Part shown: piece after piece, positions 22,633 through 30,942 of the stretch
How positions within the stretch are numbered: position 1 is the stretch's first letter
Layout of the letters: each line of letters opens with the position of its first letter
Source of the DNA: Nocardia takedensis NBRC 100417
GTDB taxonomy: Bacteria; Actinomycetota; Actinomycetes; Mycobacteriales; Mycobacteriaceae
Assembly: GCF_000308695.1 (NCBI RefSeq)
Contig: NZ_BAGG01000003.1
Span: 1 to 53,209 of the forward strand
Direction: 5' to 3'
Length of the DNA: 53,209 bases
The notes under the pieces: model-generated
What the model saw: only the letters and a program-made list of their open reading frames with translations
Database searches by the model: none
Told to the model about the DNA's origin: nothing
Translations under genes and position numbers: made by a program

Positions 22633-22750
22633 CCCTGCATCCTGCTGCACCCCGTCGACCAGTTCCCGGCGGCTCGGGGTGATCCGTGCCACCGTCGGTG
22701 TTCCCGCTTACGATCATGGAGATTTCGTAGGAAGAACCCCGGGGGGCGTC

Positions 22751-24253
22751 ATGAACGATGATCCAGTACTGGCCGAAATGCTCGCCGCGCTCGCGCGCAG
22801 TCCCGAGGTGCTGCCGCTGCGCGTACGTGTGATCGAACTGCTCGCCGAACGCGGCCGCTACGCCGACGCCCTCGGACATTGCGGTCTCGCACTCACCCAG
22901 CAACCCGGCGAGACCCGGGTGCTGGAACTGCTCCAGCACTGCACGGCCGCCCTCGCGTCGGGCGCACCCGCCGCCGTCGCCCCGGGCGCCGCGCCCACCG
23001 CGGGCCGAGCCCCCGTTTCCGGTGACGCCGGTGCCGCGACTCCTGATGCCGCGCCCCCCGTGGGCCGAGCTGCTGTTTCCGGTGACACCGCCGCCGCGAC
23101 TCCCGATGCCGCGCCCCCCGTGGGCCGAGCCGCCGAGACGGACGAGCACGCCGCCGCGAGCCGATCGGAACCGGATTCCGCAGGGCGGGGCGAGTATTCG
23201 TCCGGCCGTTCCGAGCGGGACCAAGCGAACGCCGACGCGGCGAATCCGCAGGCCGGCGAGCCCGCGCGGCGTCCGGAAGGCTACGACTGGAAGGCCGCCG
23301 AGGACGAGGTCGCCGACATCATCGCGCCCGCGTTCGTGGATCGCGAGCCGGGTGAGTTCGTCGTAGCGGGCGATGCCGGGTTGTTCTCGAAGTCGAAGGT
23401 GACTCTCGCCGACGTCGGCGGGATGGACGAGGTGAAGCGGCAGATCGATCTCGGACTGTTGGGCCCGCTGCGCAATCCCGAACTGGCCAAGGCTTTCGGG
23501 ACGTCGGCGCGCGGCGGCCTGCTGCTCTACGGCCCGCCCGGCTGCGGCAAGACCTTCCTGGCTTCGGCGGTGGCGGGGGAGTTGGGCGCGAACTTCTACC
23601 CGATCGAGATCGCCGACATCCTCGACATCTACATCGGCGCGAGCGAACGCAACCTGCACAACATCTTCGAGGTGGCCCGCCGCAACGCCCCGTGCGTGCT
23701 GTTCTTCGACGAGGTGGACGCGCTGGGCCACAAGCGCAGTCAGATGTCGGGCTCGTCGAGTATGCGCAATGTGGTGAATCAGCTGCTCAACGAGATGGAT
23801 TCGGTGTCGGGCGACAACGAGGGCGTCTACATCCTCGGGGCGACCAATCATCCGTGGGATGTGGACGTGGCGCTGCGGCGTCCGGGCCGTTTCGACCGGA
23901 TGATCCTGGTGGGCCTGCCCGATCCGGCGGCCCGCGCGTCGATCCTGCACTACCACCTGCGCGATCGGCCGGTCGCGGGCGTGGATCTCGGTGCGCTGGT
24001 GGGGCGCACGGAAGGGTTCTCGGGCGCCGACCTGGCGCACGTGTGCACCTCGGCCACCCAACTCGCGATGGCCGACTCGCTGCGCACCGGCACCGTGCGC
24101 CCGGTCACGATGGACGATCTGCTGCGGGCGTTGGCGCAGGTGCGGCCTAGTGCGGGCGCGTGGTTCGAATCCGCCCGCAACGTGGTGGAATTCGCCAACG
24201 GCGACGGCAGCTACGACGAACTCGCGCTGTACATGAAGCGCATGAAGCGGTGA
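22751..24253 (+). CDS. AAA+ ATPase (Cdc48-like single AAA domain) with helical N-terminus
   Basis: 500 aa. Residues 1-70 form a TPR-like helical hairpin (LRVRVIELLAERGRYADALGHCGL), 75-175 is an Ala/Pro linker with a 20-residue repeat encoded by a 60-bp tandem repeat, and 215-480 is a classical AAA domain: Walker A GPPGCGKT (261-268), Walker B VLFFDEVD (Asp320/Glu321), sensor Asn366 in GATNHP, arginine-finger RRPGRFDR (376-383). The pore segment DIYIGASERN suggests a substrate-threading unfoldase. The stop overlaps the start of the TPR membrane gene (GTGA). I know no characterised system of this exact pair. Confidence 0.85.
   Translation: MNDDPVLAEMLAALARSPEVLPLRVRVIELLAERGRYADALGHCGLALTQQPGETRVLELLQHCTAALASGAPAAVAPGAAPTAGRAPVSGDAGAATPDAAPPVGRAAVSGDTAAATPDAAPPVGRAAETDEHAAASRSEPDSAGRGEYSSGRSERDQANADAANPQAGEPARRPEGYDWKAAEDEVADIIAPAFVDREPGEFVVAGDAGLFSKSKVTLADVGGMDEVKRQIDLGLLGPLRNPELAKAFGTSARGGLLLYGPPGCGKTFLASAVAGELGANFYPIEIADILDIYIGASERNLHNIFEVARRNAPCVLFFDEVDALGHKRSQMSGSSSMRNVVNQLLNEMDSVSGDNEGVYILGATNHPWDVDVALRRPGRFDRMILVGLPDPAARASILHYHLRDRPVAGVDLGALVGRTEGFSGADLAHVCTSATQLAMADSLRTGTVRPVTMDDLLRALAQVRPSAGAWFESARNVVEFANGDGSYDELALYMKRMKR
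22991..23130 (+). repeat. 60-bp tandem repeat inside the AAA+ ATPase gene
   Basis: About 2.3 copies with exact 60-bp period; copies of GCGCC[AC]CCCG[CT]GGGCCGAGC start at 22991, 23051 and 23111. They encode the linker repeat VSGDxxAATPDAAPPVGRA. In frame, so length can change without breaking the gene. Confidence 0.85.
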
Positions 24254-25239
24254 ACGGGAAGGTCGAGAAGGCCGCGCTGCTGATCGATCTCGGCCGTTTC
24301 GACGCGGCGACGAAACTGCTGGGCGAGGTGCTGGCGGGTGACCCGGAGGCTCCCGACGCGCTGGCCTACCTCGCGCTGTGCCGCTACGCGGGCACGGATT
24401 ACGCGGGCACGGTGCAGGCGTGCGGGAACGCGCTGCGGGTGTCTCCGGATTTCGAGTTCCCGTGGCGACTACTGGCTTTGGCGCATATGCAACTCGCCGA
24501 GGCGGCGGGGCCGGGCAGGCGGGGCGCGGCGCTGCGCGCGCAGGCGATCCACGCCGCGGAACGCTGCGTCGAACTCGACGCCGACAACGCCGAGAACCAC
24601 CGCATCCTCGGCGTGGTCACCGCCGACGTCGATCCGGCGCGCGGGCTGCGCAGCACGCTGCGCGGGCTGGAACTGGACCCGGACAACGTGGATCTGCACC
24701 TGTTGCACGCCGCCGTGCTGCGCTGCGGGTTCACCGCCCCGGAGCGTTTGGTCGACGCCCAGGCGGCGGTACACCGGGTGCTGGCGCTTGACCCCGACAA
24801 CGTGGACGCGCTGCACGAGATGGCGTTGATCGATCTGGCCGCGGGTCGCCGGGCCACCGCGATGCGGCGGTTGAACGAGGTCGCGCGGGCCGATCACACC
24901 CGGGCGCCGAAGGTCAGGGCGCAACTGTCGGAGATCCGGCGCGGGCACGGGTTGGACGCGCCCACCCCGCACTCGGGCGGGCTGTCGGCCGGGCAGATGC
25001 GGTTGATCGCGGCCGGGGTCCTGCTGGTGATCTGCTTGGGCGCGGCGCTGCTCGACGGCGGGCCGGAATCGGCGAGTCACGACCACCGGACCTCCCGGAC
25101 GCCCGCGATCCCCGCGATCATGACGCAGTACATGAACTGGGAGAGTCGACGGCCCTACGTGCCGCCGCAGCGCGAGTTCCCCACCGGCGTCCTGGTCCCG
25201 CGGATCTCGCTGTCGCCCACCCCCGCCGCGCCGAGATGA
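24250..25239 (+). CDS. TPR protein with C-terminal membrane anchor, partner of the AAA+ ATPase
   Basis: 329 aa. Tandem tetratricopeptide-like repeats from residue 1 to about 235 (for example LIDLGRFDAATKLLGEVLAGDPEA, and two units ending LDPDNVD), then a transmembrane helix MRLIAAGVLLVICLGAALL at about 255-273 and a short Pro-rich tail outside or in the periplasm. GTG 24250 overlaps the ATPase stop by 4 nt, so the two proteins are made together. Probably an adaptor that brings the ATPase to the membrane; function unknown. Confidence 0.8.
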   Translation: MNGKVEKAALLIDLGRFDAATKLLGEVLAGDPEAPDALAYLALCRYAGTDYAGTVQACGNALRVSPDFEFPWRLLALAHMQLAEAAGPGRRGAALRAQAIHAAERCVELDADNAENHRILGVVTADVDPARGLRSTLRGLELDPDNVDLHLLHAAVLRCGFTAPERLVDAQAAVHRVLALDPDNVDALHEMALIDLAAGRRATAMRRLNEVARADHTRAPKVRAQLSEIRRGHGLDAPTPHSGGLSAGQMRLIAAGVLLVICLGAALLDGGPESASHDHRTSRTPAIPAIMTQYMNWESRRPYVPPQREFPTGVLVPRISLSPTPAAPR

Positions 25240-25341
25240 GCGACACCGACCCGGTGAGAGCGGAACCGGACCGCTGTCGACAACCTCACATCCGACCACC
25301 GTTTTCTTGACCGGGTCCGAGGAACTGGGACCATCGTTGAT

Positions 25342-25776
25342 GTGTACAGCGACGGTGGGCCACGCGAGTGGCTGCGAGCGGCGGGACTGCGGGTGACCGC
25401 ACCCCGCCTCGCCGTGCTGCACGCTGTCGCGGAACGGCCGCATTCCGATGCCGATCGGGTCGCGGCGGCCGTCCGCACGGACCTCGGTTCGGTGTCCACG
25501 CAGGCCGTCTACGACGTGCTGCGCGCGTGCGTGAACGCGGGCATCCTGCGGCGCATCGAACCCGCCGGTTCCTCGGCCCTCTACGAGACCCGCACCGGGG
25601 ACAACCACCACCACCTGGTCTGCCGCGGTTGCGGCGCGGTGGTGGACGTGGACTGCGTGGTCGGCGCGATGCCGTGCCTCGAGCCCGGCGACGATCACGG
25701 CTTCAGCGTCGATGAGGCCGAGGTCGTGTTCTGGGGCCGTTGCGGCGAGTGCCGCGCGGCCGCCGTCACCGCCTGA
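25342..25776 (+). CDS. Fur family metal-responsive repressor (FurA-like)
   Basis: 144 aa. N-terminal winged helix (TAPRLAVLHAVAERPHSDADRVAAAV, then VSTQAVYDVLRACVNAGILRRI), HHHLVCRGCG at 89-98 and CGEC at 134-137: two CxxC pairs for structural zinc and a His cluster for regulatory metal. FurA in mycobacteria precedes katG; here no catalase follows, and a terminator comes 55 bp later. GTG 25342 used as start; no strong ribosome site is visible, so a leaderless message is possible. Confidence 0.88.
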   Translation: MYSDGGPREWLRAAGLRVTAPRLAVLHAVAERPHSDADRVAAAVRTDLGSVSTQAVYDVLRACVNAGILRRIEPAGSSALYETRTGDNHHHLVCRGCGAVVDVDCVVGAMPCLEPGDDHGFSVDEAEVVFWGRCGECRAAAVTA

Positions 25777-25830
25777 GCGGGCGCCGACCGCGCGAAGCCG
25801 GCCCGAGCGAGCGGGCCGGAGTGGTAGTCG

Positions 25831-25856
25831 GGGCCGGTCGCGGAGACGACCGGCCC
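25831..25856. terminator. Terminator-like hairpin after fur
   Basis: GGGCCGGTCG CGGAGA CGACCGGCCC: perfect 10-bp stem with 6-nt loop between the fur stop and the opposite-strand micro-ORF. No U-tract; may be a bidirectional end. Confidence 0.65.
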
Positions 25857-25871
25857 GGGATCAGTCGAATC

Positions 25872-25931
25872 TCAGAGCAGGCCCCACCAATACAACAGGC
25901 AGGCCAGCACGAAGACCACCACGGTTTCCAT
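25872..25931 (-). CDS. 19-residue membrane micro-protein (candidate)
   Basis: Open frame of 20 codons, ATG 25931 to TGA 25872-25874, product METVVVFVLACLLYWWGLL. A GGAG ribosome site lies 5 nt before the ATG on the minus strand. The peptide is one hydrophobic helix with an aromatic end (YWW), like small membrane regulators such as KdpF- or CydX-type proteins, but it is not recognisably one of them and no matching operon is present. It stands alone between the fur terminator and a non-coding region; too short for most gene finders. Expression is not shown. Confidence 0.5.
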   Translation of the reverse strand: METVVVFVLACLLYWWGLL

Positions 25932-26117
25932 CGTCGCTCCAATCTTCTTGGCGCACTGACTACATCATCGCCCCAATGGCGGGCGGGCGGGGCGAAATGG
26001 CCGTCACCAGCGTGTTCTGTGCTCCAAGGTCTTTTTAAGTGCGCAGCAAGCCCCCCATCGCATTGTGTATCTCGACAGCGGAGCAATCCGATAACACCGA
26101 GCACTCAGGAGGGACGG

Positions 26118-26207
26118 ATGATCGGCAACTCGGGTGACGAGATCGCCGCGAGCTACCCGCACAAGGTGGGTCGAGCGGCACTCGGGACGTTCGACCACTG
26201 CCGGTAA
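26118..26207 (+). CDS. Possible 29-aa ORF with strong ribosome site
   Basis: ATG 26118 to TAA 26205-26207, preceded by AGGAGGGACGG, a good ribosome site. Product of 29 residues (MIGNSGDEIAASYPHK at the start, ending TFDHCR) has no known motif. It ends 43 bp before the 6C RNA locus on the opposite strand, so it could equally be chance. Confidence 0.3.
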   Translation: MIGNSGDEIAASYPHKVGRAALGTFDHCR

Positions 26208-26249
26208 CCGGGGGAAGGGGGAGAGCCAGTCGAAGGGCCGGGTGGGGAA

Positions 26250-26352
26250 CGCGGCGCGACTTGTCCACGAGGGGTGACAAGTCGGGGCGCGGGATGACGC
26301 CGGTCGGATCGGTCCACGAGGGGTGATCGATCCGACCGTCGGCGTCATCGGG
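26250..26352 (-). ncRNA. 6C small RNA (two hairpins with C-rich loops)
   Basis: On the minus strand two stem-loops present the same 12-nt loop CACCCCTCGTGG. The 5' hairpin (26349-26293) has a 9-bp outer stem GATGACGCC/GGCGTCATC, a 3-nt bulge and a 10-bp inner stem; the 3' hairpin (26284-26257) has a perfect 8-bp stem CGACTTGT/ACAAGTCG. Two hairpins with loops holding at least six Cs is the definition of the actinobacterial 6C RNA family, which in mycobacteria acts by base pairing through those loops. Exact ends are estimated from the stems. Confidence 0.82.
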
Positions 26353-26452
26353 CACGCATGACTAGGCACTTCCGGGAGCTGACGGGCGATCGGGGCGCCA
26401 TCGCTGCGACCGGTAACCATCGGTGTATGTCGTCGACCCCACTCCGGATTCA

Positions 26453-26478
26453 CCGGGCCGGTCCCATGACCGGTCCGG
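26453..26478 (-). terminator. Terminator hairpin after the MmpL-type gene
   Basis: CCGGGCCGGTC CCAT GACCGGTCCGG: 11-bp stem with one mismatch, 28 bp past the transporter stop on its transcribed side. Confidence 0.6.
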
Positions 26479-26505
26479 TTCCCGTTCGAATCGCCGTCGG
26501 CTGAC

Positions 26506-28572
26506 TCACTCGGCCTTCGTCAGCGCGCTGGGCCACCACACCTTCGGGCCGATCAGGCTGAACAGCGCCGGGATGATGACCGTGCGCACCACGAAGGTGT
26601 CGAGCAGGATGCCGATGCCGACCACGATGCCCAACTGCGTCAAGGTGATCAGCGGCAGCACGCCGAGCACGCAGAACACCGCCGCCAGCACGATGCCCGC
26701 GCTGGTGATGACCGCGCCGGTCGCGGACACTGCCCGCACGATCCCGCCGGTGGTCCCGTGACCGGGCGTCTCCTCACGGGCCCTGGTGACCAGGAAGATC
26801 GTGTAGTCGACGCCGAGGGCCACCAGGAACAGGAACGCGAACAGCGGAACGCTGGTGTCGATGCCGGGGAACCCGAAGACGTGGGTGCTCAGCCAACTGC
26901 CCAGCCCGAGCGCCGCGACCGCGCTGAACACCGTCACCCCGACCAGCAGCACCGCCGCCGGGACCGCGCGCAGCAGCGCGAGCAGGATGACGGCGACCAC
27001 GGCCAGGATCAGCGGGATGATGACCGCGCGGTCGCGTGCGGCGGCTTCGCGGACGTCGTATTCCTCGGCGTCGCTGCCGCCCACGATGGCGTCGGCGTCG
27101 GGGATCTCGGCCAGGGCGCCGCGCAGGTTCTCGATGATCTCGAAGGCGCGGTCGGAGGCGGGATCGGCGTCGATGACCACCGACCAGCGCGCCAGCCCGG
27201 TGGGGGAGGTGCCGGTGGGGGTCGCCCGGATGACGCCGTCCACGCCGGTCAGCGCGGATTCCACGCGCGGGGCCGCCTGCGCGTCGGCGATCACCGTCGC
27301 CGGGTCCGAGGACCCGGAGGGGAAGTGTTCGGCCAGGGTGTCGAAGCCCTCGACCGATTCGGCGCGCACCCGGAACTGTTCGGTCTGGGTGAGGCCGACG
27401 TCGACGGTGAACAGTCCGGCGGCGAAGAGCGCGAGCAGGGCGGTCGCGGCGACCACGACGGCGACCGGCCTGGCCACCACGCGGGTGGCGATGGTGTGCC
27501 AGAGACCTGTTTCGGTGGTGTCGCGGTCGTCGGGGCGCGGGACGAACGGCCAGAAGATATTGCGTCCGCACAGCGCCAGCGCGGCGGGCAGGCCGACGAG
27601 CACGAAGATCAGCGCCACCAGCAGACCCGCGGCCGCGAGCACGCCGAGGCTGCGGGTGCTGGGCACCGAGGCGAGCACCAGCACGAGCAGCGCGGCGACG
27701 ACCGTGAGGTTGCTGGCCAGGATGGCCGGGCCGGCGCGGCGCACCGCTTCCCGCAGCGCGGCGCGGTGGTCGTCGTGGCGGTGCAGTTCGTCGCGGTACC
27801 GCGAGACCAACAGCAGCGCGTAGTTTGTGCCCGCGCCGAAGACGAGCACGCTGGTGATGCCCGAGGTCGATCCGTCGAAGCTCAGGTCGGTCAGCCGGGC
27901 GATCCCGGTGCCGACGGTGGTCGCCAACCGGTCCGCGATGCCGATGACCAGCAGCGGGACCAACCACAGCACCGGGGAGCGGTAGGTCAGGATGAGCAGG
28001 ACGGCCACGACCAAGGCGGTCACGGCGAGCAGGGTGGTGTTGGCGCCCGAGAACGAGTCGGCGATATCGGCCCCGAAGGCCGGGCCGCCGGTGATCTGCA
28101 CGCGCAAGGTGTCGGGGGTGTCCGCCGCGGCGGCGGATCGGATGGCGTCGACGCGCTCGGTGAGCGCGGTGCCGTTCAGGTCGGCCGAGATGGGGACCTG
28201 CCCGAGCAGGGCTTCGCCGTCCTGCGACGGGATGAGCACTCCGGGTGGTCCGCCGACGGGGTCCTGACTCGCGGTGGCCGCCCGGGTGAGCACTTCGGCG
28301 GCGGCGGCGCGGTCCGCGTCCTGGATCGGGCCGCCGTCGGCCCGGGTGACGACGACGATCGCGGACGCCGAACCCGCGTCGGTGAACTGTTCGCGGGCTT
28401 CGACCACCCGGGCCGATTCGGCCGCGTCGGGTAGTGAATTCGGTGCTTGACCTGCGGTGTCGTTCTCGCCGATACCCGCCATCAGCCCCGCGGCCAGGGC
28501 GAGCAGTATCAGCAGGAACACCCAGGACAGGCGGGCGGTCACGGCGGCGGCGTATCGATCCCAGATTCCCAC
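26506..28572 (-). CDS. MMPL/RND family transporter
   Basis: 688 aa. Two homologous halves, each with one helix, a large external loop and a five- or six-helix bundle; the second half contains FLFLVALGVDYTIFLVTRAREE and the first VLVFGAGTNYALLLVSRYRDE, the MMPL signatures with the proton-relay Asp/Tyr pairs. Such proteins export lipids or drugs across the inner membrane. Starts at GTG 28572, divergent from a MarR gene 84 bp away that is its probable repressor. Substrate not predictable. Confidence 0.9.
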   Translation of the reverse strand: MGIWDRYAAAVTARLSWVFLLILLALAAGLMAGIGENDTAGQAPNSLPDAAESARVVEAREQFTDAGSASAIVVVTRADGGPIQDADRAAAAEVLTRAATASQDPVGGPPGVLIPSQDGEALLGQVPISADLNGTALTERVDAIRSAAAADTPDTLRVQITGGPAFGADIADSFSGANTTLLAVTALVVAVLLILTYRSPVLWLVPLLVIGIADRLATTVGTGIARLTDLSFDGSTSGITSVLVFGAGTNYALLLVSRYRDELHRHDDHRAALREAVRRAGPAILASNLTVVAALLVLVLASVPSTRSLGVLAAAGLLVALIFVLVGLPAALALCGRNIFWPFVPRPDDRDTTETGLWHTIATRVVARPVAVVVAATALLALFAAGLFTVDVGLTQTEQFRVRAESVEGFDTLAEHFPSGSSDPATVIADAQAAPRVESALTGVDGVIRATPTGTSPTGLARWSVVIDADPASDRAFEIIENLRGALAEIPDADAIVGGSDAEEYDVREAAARDRAVIIPLILAVVAVILLALLRAVPAAVLLVGVTVFSAVAALGLGSWLSTHVFGFPGIDTSVPLFAFLFLVALGVDYTIFLVTRAREETPGHGTTGGIVRAVSATGAVITSAGIVLAAVFCVLGVLPLITLTQLGIVVGIGILLDTFVVRTVIIPALFSLIGPKVWWPSALTKAE

Positions 28573-28580
28573 GCGGCGAA

Positions 28581-28615
28581 CTCTCTCATAATCTTAACTA
28601 TTAAACAACAGAGAG
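28581..28615. promoter_or_regulatory. Probable MarR operator between mmpL-type and marR genes
   Basis: CTCTCT (28581-28586) and AGAGAG (28610-28615) flank the AT-rich palindromic core TTAACTATTAA (28594-28604). It lies 8 bp from the transporter start in a gap that is much more AT-rich than its surroundings. Confidence 0.55.
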
Positions 28616-28656
28616 AACATGACGGTTCGGGGCCGATACGGCGTTAGGCTGACCGG

Positions 28657-29187
28657 GTGACCGACAGCGACACCCCGGCGCGACACGCGAACGAAGGAAC
28701 CGCTCGTGGCGCGCTGGAAACCGCGATCGGGTCCGACCTACGGGCCCTCACGGCGATCTCGGACCAGCTCGGCCACGTCTTCGCCCGCTCGAACAACCTG
28801 CGCCCCAACGATTTCCGCGCCCTGCTCCACGTCGCCACCGCCGAGCACGCCGAGAGCCCCCTCACCCCGGGGCAGCTCGGCAAACTCATGGGGATGTCCT
28901 CGGCCGCCGTCACCTACCTGGTCGAGCGCATGATCGACTCCGGCCACCTGCGCCGCGACGGCGACCGCAACGACCGCCGCCGCGTCCTGATCCACCACGA
29001 CGAATCCGGCCGGGCCGCCGCCGAGGACTTCTTCGTCCCGCTCGGCCGGCGCACCCGCGCCGCCATGGCGGAATTCTCCGACGACGACCTCGACGTCACC
29101 CACCGGGTGCTCACCGCCGTCATCGCGGCGCTCGGCGAACACTTCGCGGCGCTGGGCCGCCCCCCGGCACCGGAGTCCGAGGACTAG
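28657..29187 (+). CDS. MarR family transcriptional regulator
   Basis: 176 aa winged-helix regulator: LTPGQLGKLMGMSSAAVTYLVERMIDSGHLRRDGDRNDRRRVLI is the recognition helix and wing with the conserved DxRxxxL-type wing. GTG 28657 is the start. Divergent from the MMPL transporter gene, so it most likely represses that exporter and is released by an exported compound. Confidence 0.9.
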   Translation: MTDSDTPARHANEGTARGALETAIGSDLRALTAISDQLGHVFARSNNLRPNDFRALLHVATAEHAESPLTPGQLGKLMGMSSAAVTYLVERMIDSGHLRRDGDRNDRRRVLIHHDESGRAAAEDFFVPLGRRTRAAMAEFSDDDLDVTHRVLTAVIAALGEHFAALGRPPAPESED

Positions 29188-29211
29188 CCGATCCCGAGGG
29201 GCTGGGCCGGC

Positions 29212-30942
29212 TCAGTTCTGCCGCTGGAGATACGCCTTCCACCCGCCGAAGGCGGTGATGTCGGTCGCCGCGCTCGCCGCGTCGAACGAACAGGCGAACC
29301 CGACCACCGCGCGTCCGTCGGCCAGGTCGATGCTCGCCAAAGCCATCGGCGGGGGCAGCTCGGCGAGGAACTGCCCGAGCCCGGCGCGCGAGACCCGGAA
29401 CAACTCGCCCAGGATCGGCGCGCCCAGCCCCGTCCCGTGCCGCACCAGACCGGGCTTGGCGGGCACGGTGTCCAGCGCGGTGAGCCGATAGGCGTCGGAG
29501 GTGGTGATCTCGCCGGCGAAGCGCGCGCCGATCCGTTCGAGTTGCCAGTGCAGCGGTTGCCCGCGCAGATGCGCGCCGAACACCGCCAACTCCACCCCCT
29601 CGGCGACGAAGGCGGGCGACTCGACACCGACGATACGCGCGGCGATGTCCACCGCGACCTGATCGCCGAACGCGGGCGTCACCACCATCACGCCGAACGG
29701 CGCGCCGCTCGCGGTCGGACTGCCCGGCACCGCCACCGCGGCCATGTCCAGCAGGTTGCAGAAATTCGTGTAGGTGCCCATGCGCCGATTGATCCCGATC
29801 GGGTCGGCGGCCACGGCCGCGATCGACGGATGTTCGGTCGTGGTCGGCAGCAGCAGGCCGTCTACGTCTGCCAACAGCGCCACCGCCGCCGCCTTCGCGC
29901 GGGCCAGCGTGTCGAGGTCGGCGGCGAATCCGGGACCGGTGGTGCGACCGGCCGCCGCGATGATGGCCGCGACCGTCGGGTCGGCGCTCGCGGGATCGGC
30001 CGCCAGGAACTCCCCGACCGCCGCGAACCGCTCGGCCACCACCGAGCCGTCGTAGAGCAGCAGCGCCGCCGCCAACAGACCCGACACGTCGATCTCGGTC
30101 GTCTCGATGCCCGCCTCGCCCAACCCCGCCACGGTCGCCGCGAACGCGGCCCGGTACTCGGGCGACAAGACCGCCAGATCCGCCGCGCGCGGCACCGCCA
30201 GTCTGGGCGTGGCGGGCGCGGCCAAGGCGACGTCGGCGGGCCAGGTCCGGCTGCGCGGATCACCCGCGTCCGGACCGGCCATCAGCCGCGCCGCCGCCAC
30301 CGCCGCCGGGAGATCGGCGGCGAACACCGTCACCGCGTCGTAGTCGGCGCAGGCCGGGACGACGCCGTGGGCCGGAATGATCCCCAGACTCGCCTTCACC
30401 CCGACGATCCCGTGCAGCGCCGCGGGCACCCGGCCCGAACCCGCGGTATCCGTCCCGATCCCGATGTCGGCGATGCCCAGCGCCACCGCCACCGCCGACC
30501 CAGAACTCGACCCGCCCGAGACGAGCTCCGGGTCCAGCGCGTTGCGCACCGCCCCGTACGGGCTGCGGGTGCCGACCAGACCGGTCGCGAACTGGTCCAG
30601 ATTCGTCTTGCCGAGCACGATCGCGCCCGCCGCCACCAACCGCCGCACCGCGACCGCCGTCACCGCGGCGTCGTAGGCGAACTCCGGGCAGGCCGCCGTG
30701 GTCGGCAGACCCGCCACATCGATGTTGTCCTTCACCGCGAGCAGCGCGCCCGCCAACGGCAGCGACTCACCCGCGGCCAGTCGGGCTTCGACCGCGGCGG
30801 CGTCCGCGACGACCTCCTCGCGAGGCCGCAGGGTTATCCACACCTCGGGGCGGTCCACCTCGGCGATACGCCGGAACGCGGCCGCGACCCGTTCGGTGGG
30901 AGATTCGTGCACCTCGGTGTTGTCCAGGACGCCTGTGGTCAT
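29212..30942 (-). CDS. atzF: Allophanate hydrolase AtzF
   Basis: 576 aa. Amidase-signature domain at 1-440 with the Ser-cisSer-Lys triad: Lys71 in AVKDNID, the cis-Ser in GGSSSGS (145-149) and nucleophile Ser169 in GTDTAGSGR. The C-terminal domain (about 455-576; FGAHLRGQPLHWQLERIGARF) is the allophanate hydrolase second domain seen in AtzF/DUR2. It splits allophanate from urea carboxylase into two ammonia and two CO2. The ATG directly follows the urea carboxylase stop, no gap. Confidence 0.92.
   Translation of the reverse strand: MTTGVLDNTEVHESPTERVAAAFRRIAEVDRPEVWITLRPREEVVADAAAVEARLAAGESLPLAGALLAVKDNIDVAGLPTTAACPEFAYDAAVTAVAVRRLVAAGAIVLGKTNLDQFATGLVGTRSPYGAVRNALDPELVSGGSSSGSAVAVALGIADIGIGTDTAGSGRVPAALHGIVGVKASLGIIPAHGVVPACADYDAVTVFAADLPAAVAAARLMAGPDAGDPRSRTWPADVALAAPATPRLAVPRAADLAVLSPEYRAAFAATVAGLGEAGIETTEIDVSGLLAAALLLYDGSVVAERFAAVGEFLAADPASADPTVAAIIAAAGRTTGPGFAADLDTLARAKAAAVALLADVDGLLLPTTTEHPSIAAVAADPIGINRRMGTYTNFCNLLDMAAVAVPGSPTASGAPFGVMVVTPAFGDQVAVDIAARIVGVESPAFVAEGVELAVFGAHLRGQPLHWQLERIGARFAGEITTSDAYRLTALDTVPAKPGLVRHGTGLGAPILGELFRVSRAGLGQFLAELPPPMALASIDLADGRAVVGFACSFDAASAATDITAFGGWKAYLQRQN

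Noticed and set aside
24160..24180. tRNA-like GGTTCGAATCC
   Set aside because: It is inside the AAA+ gene and has no cloverleaf around it.
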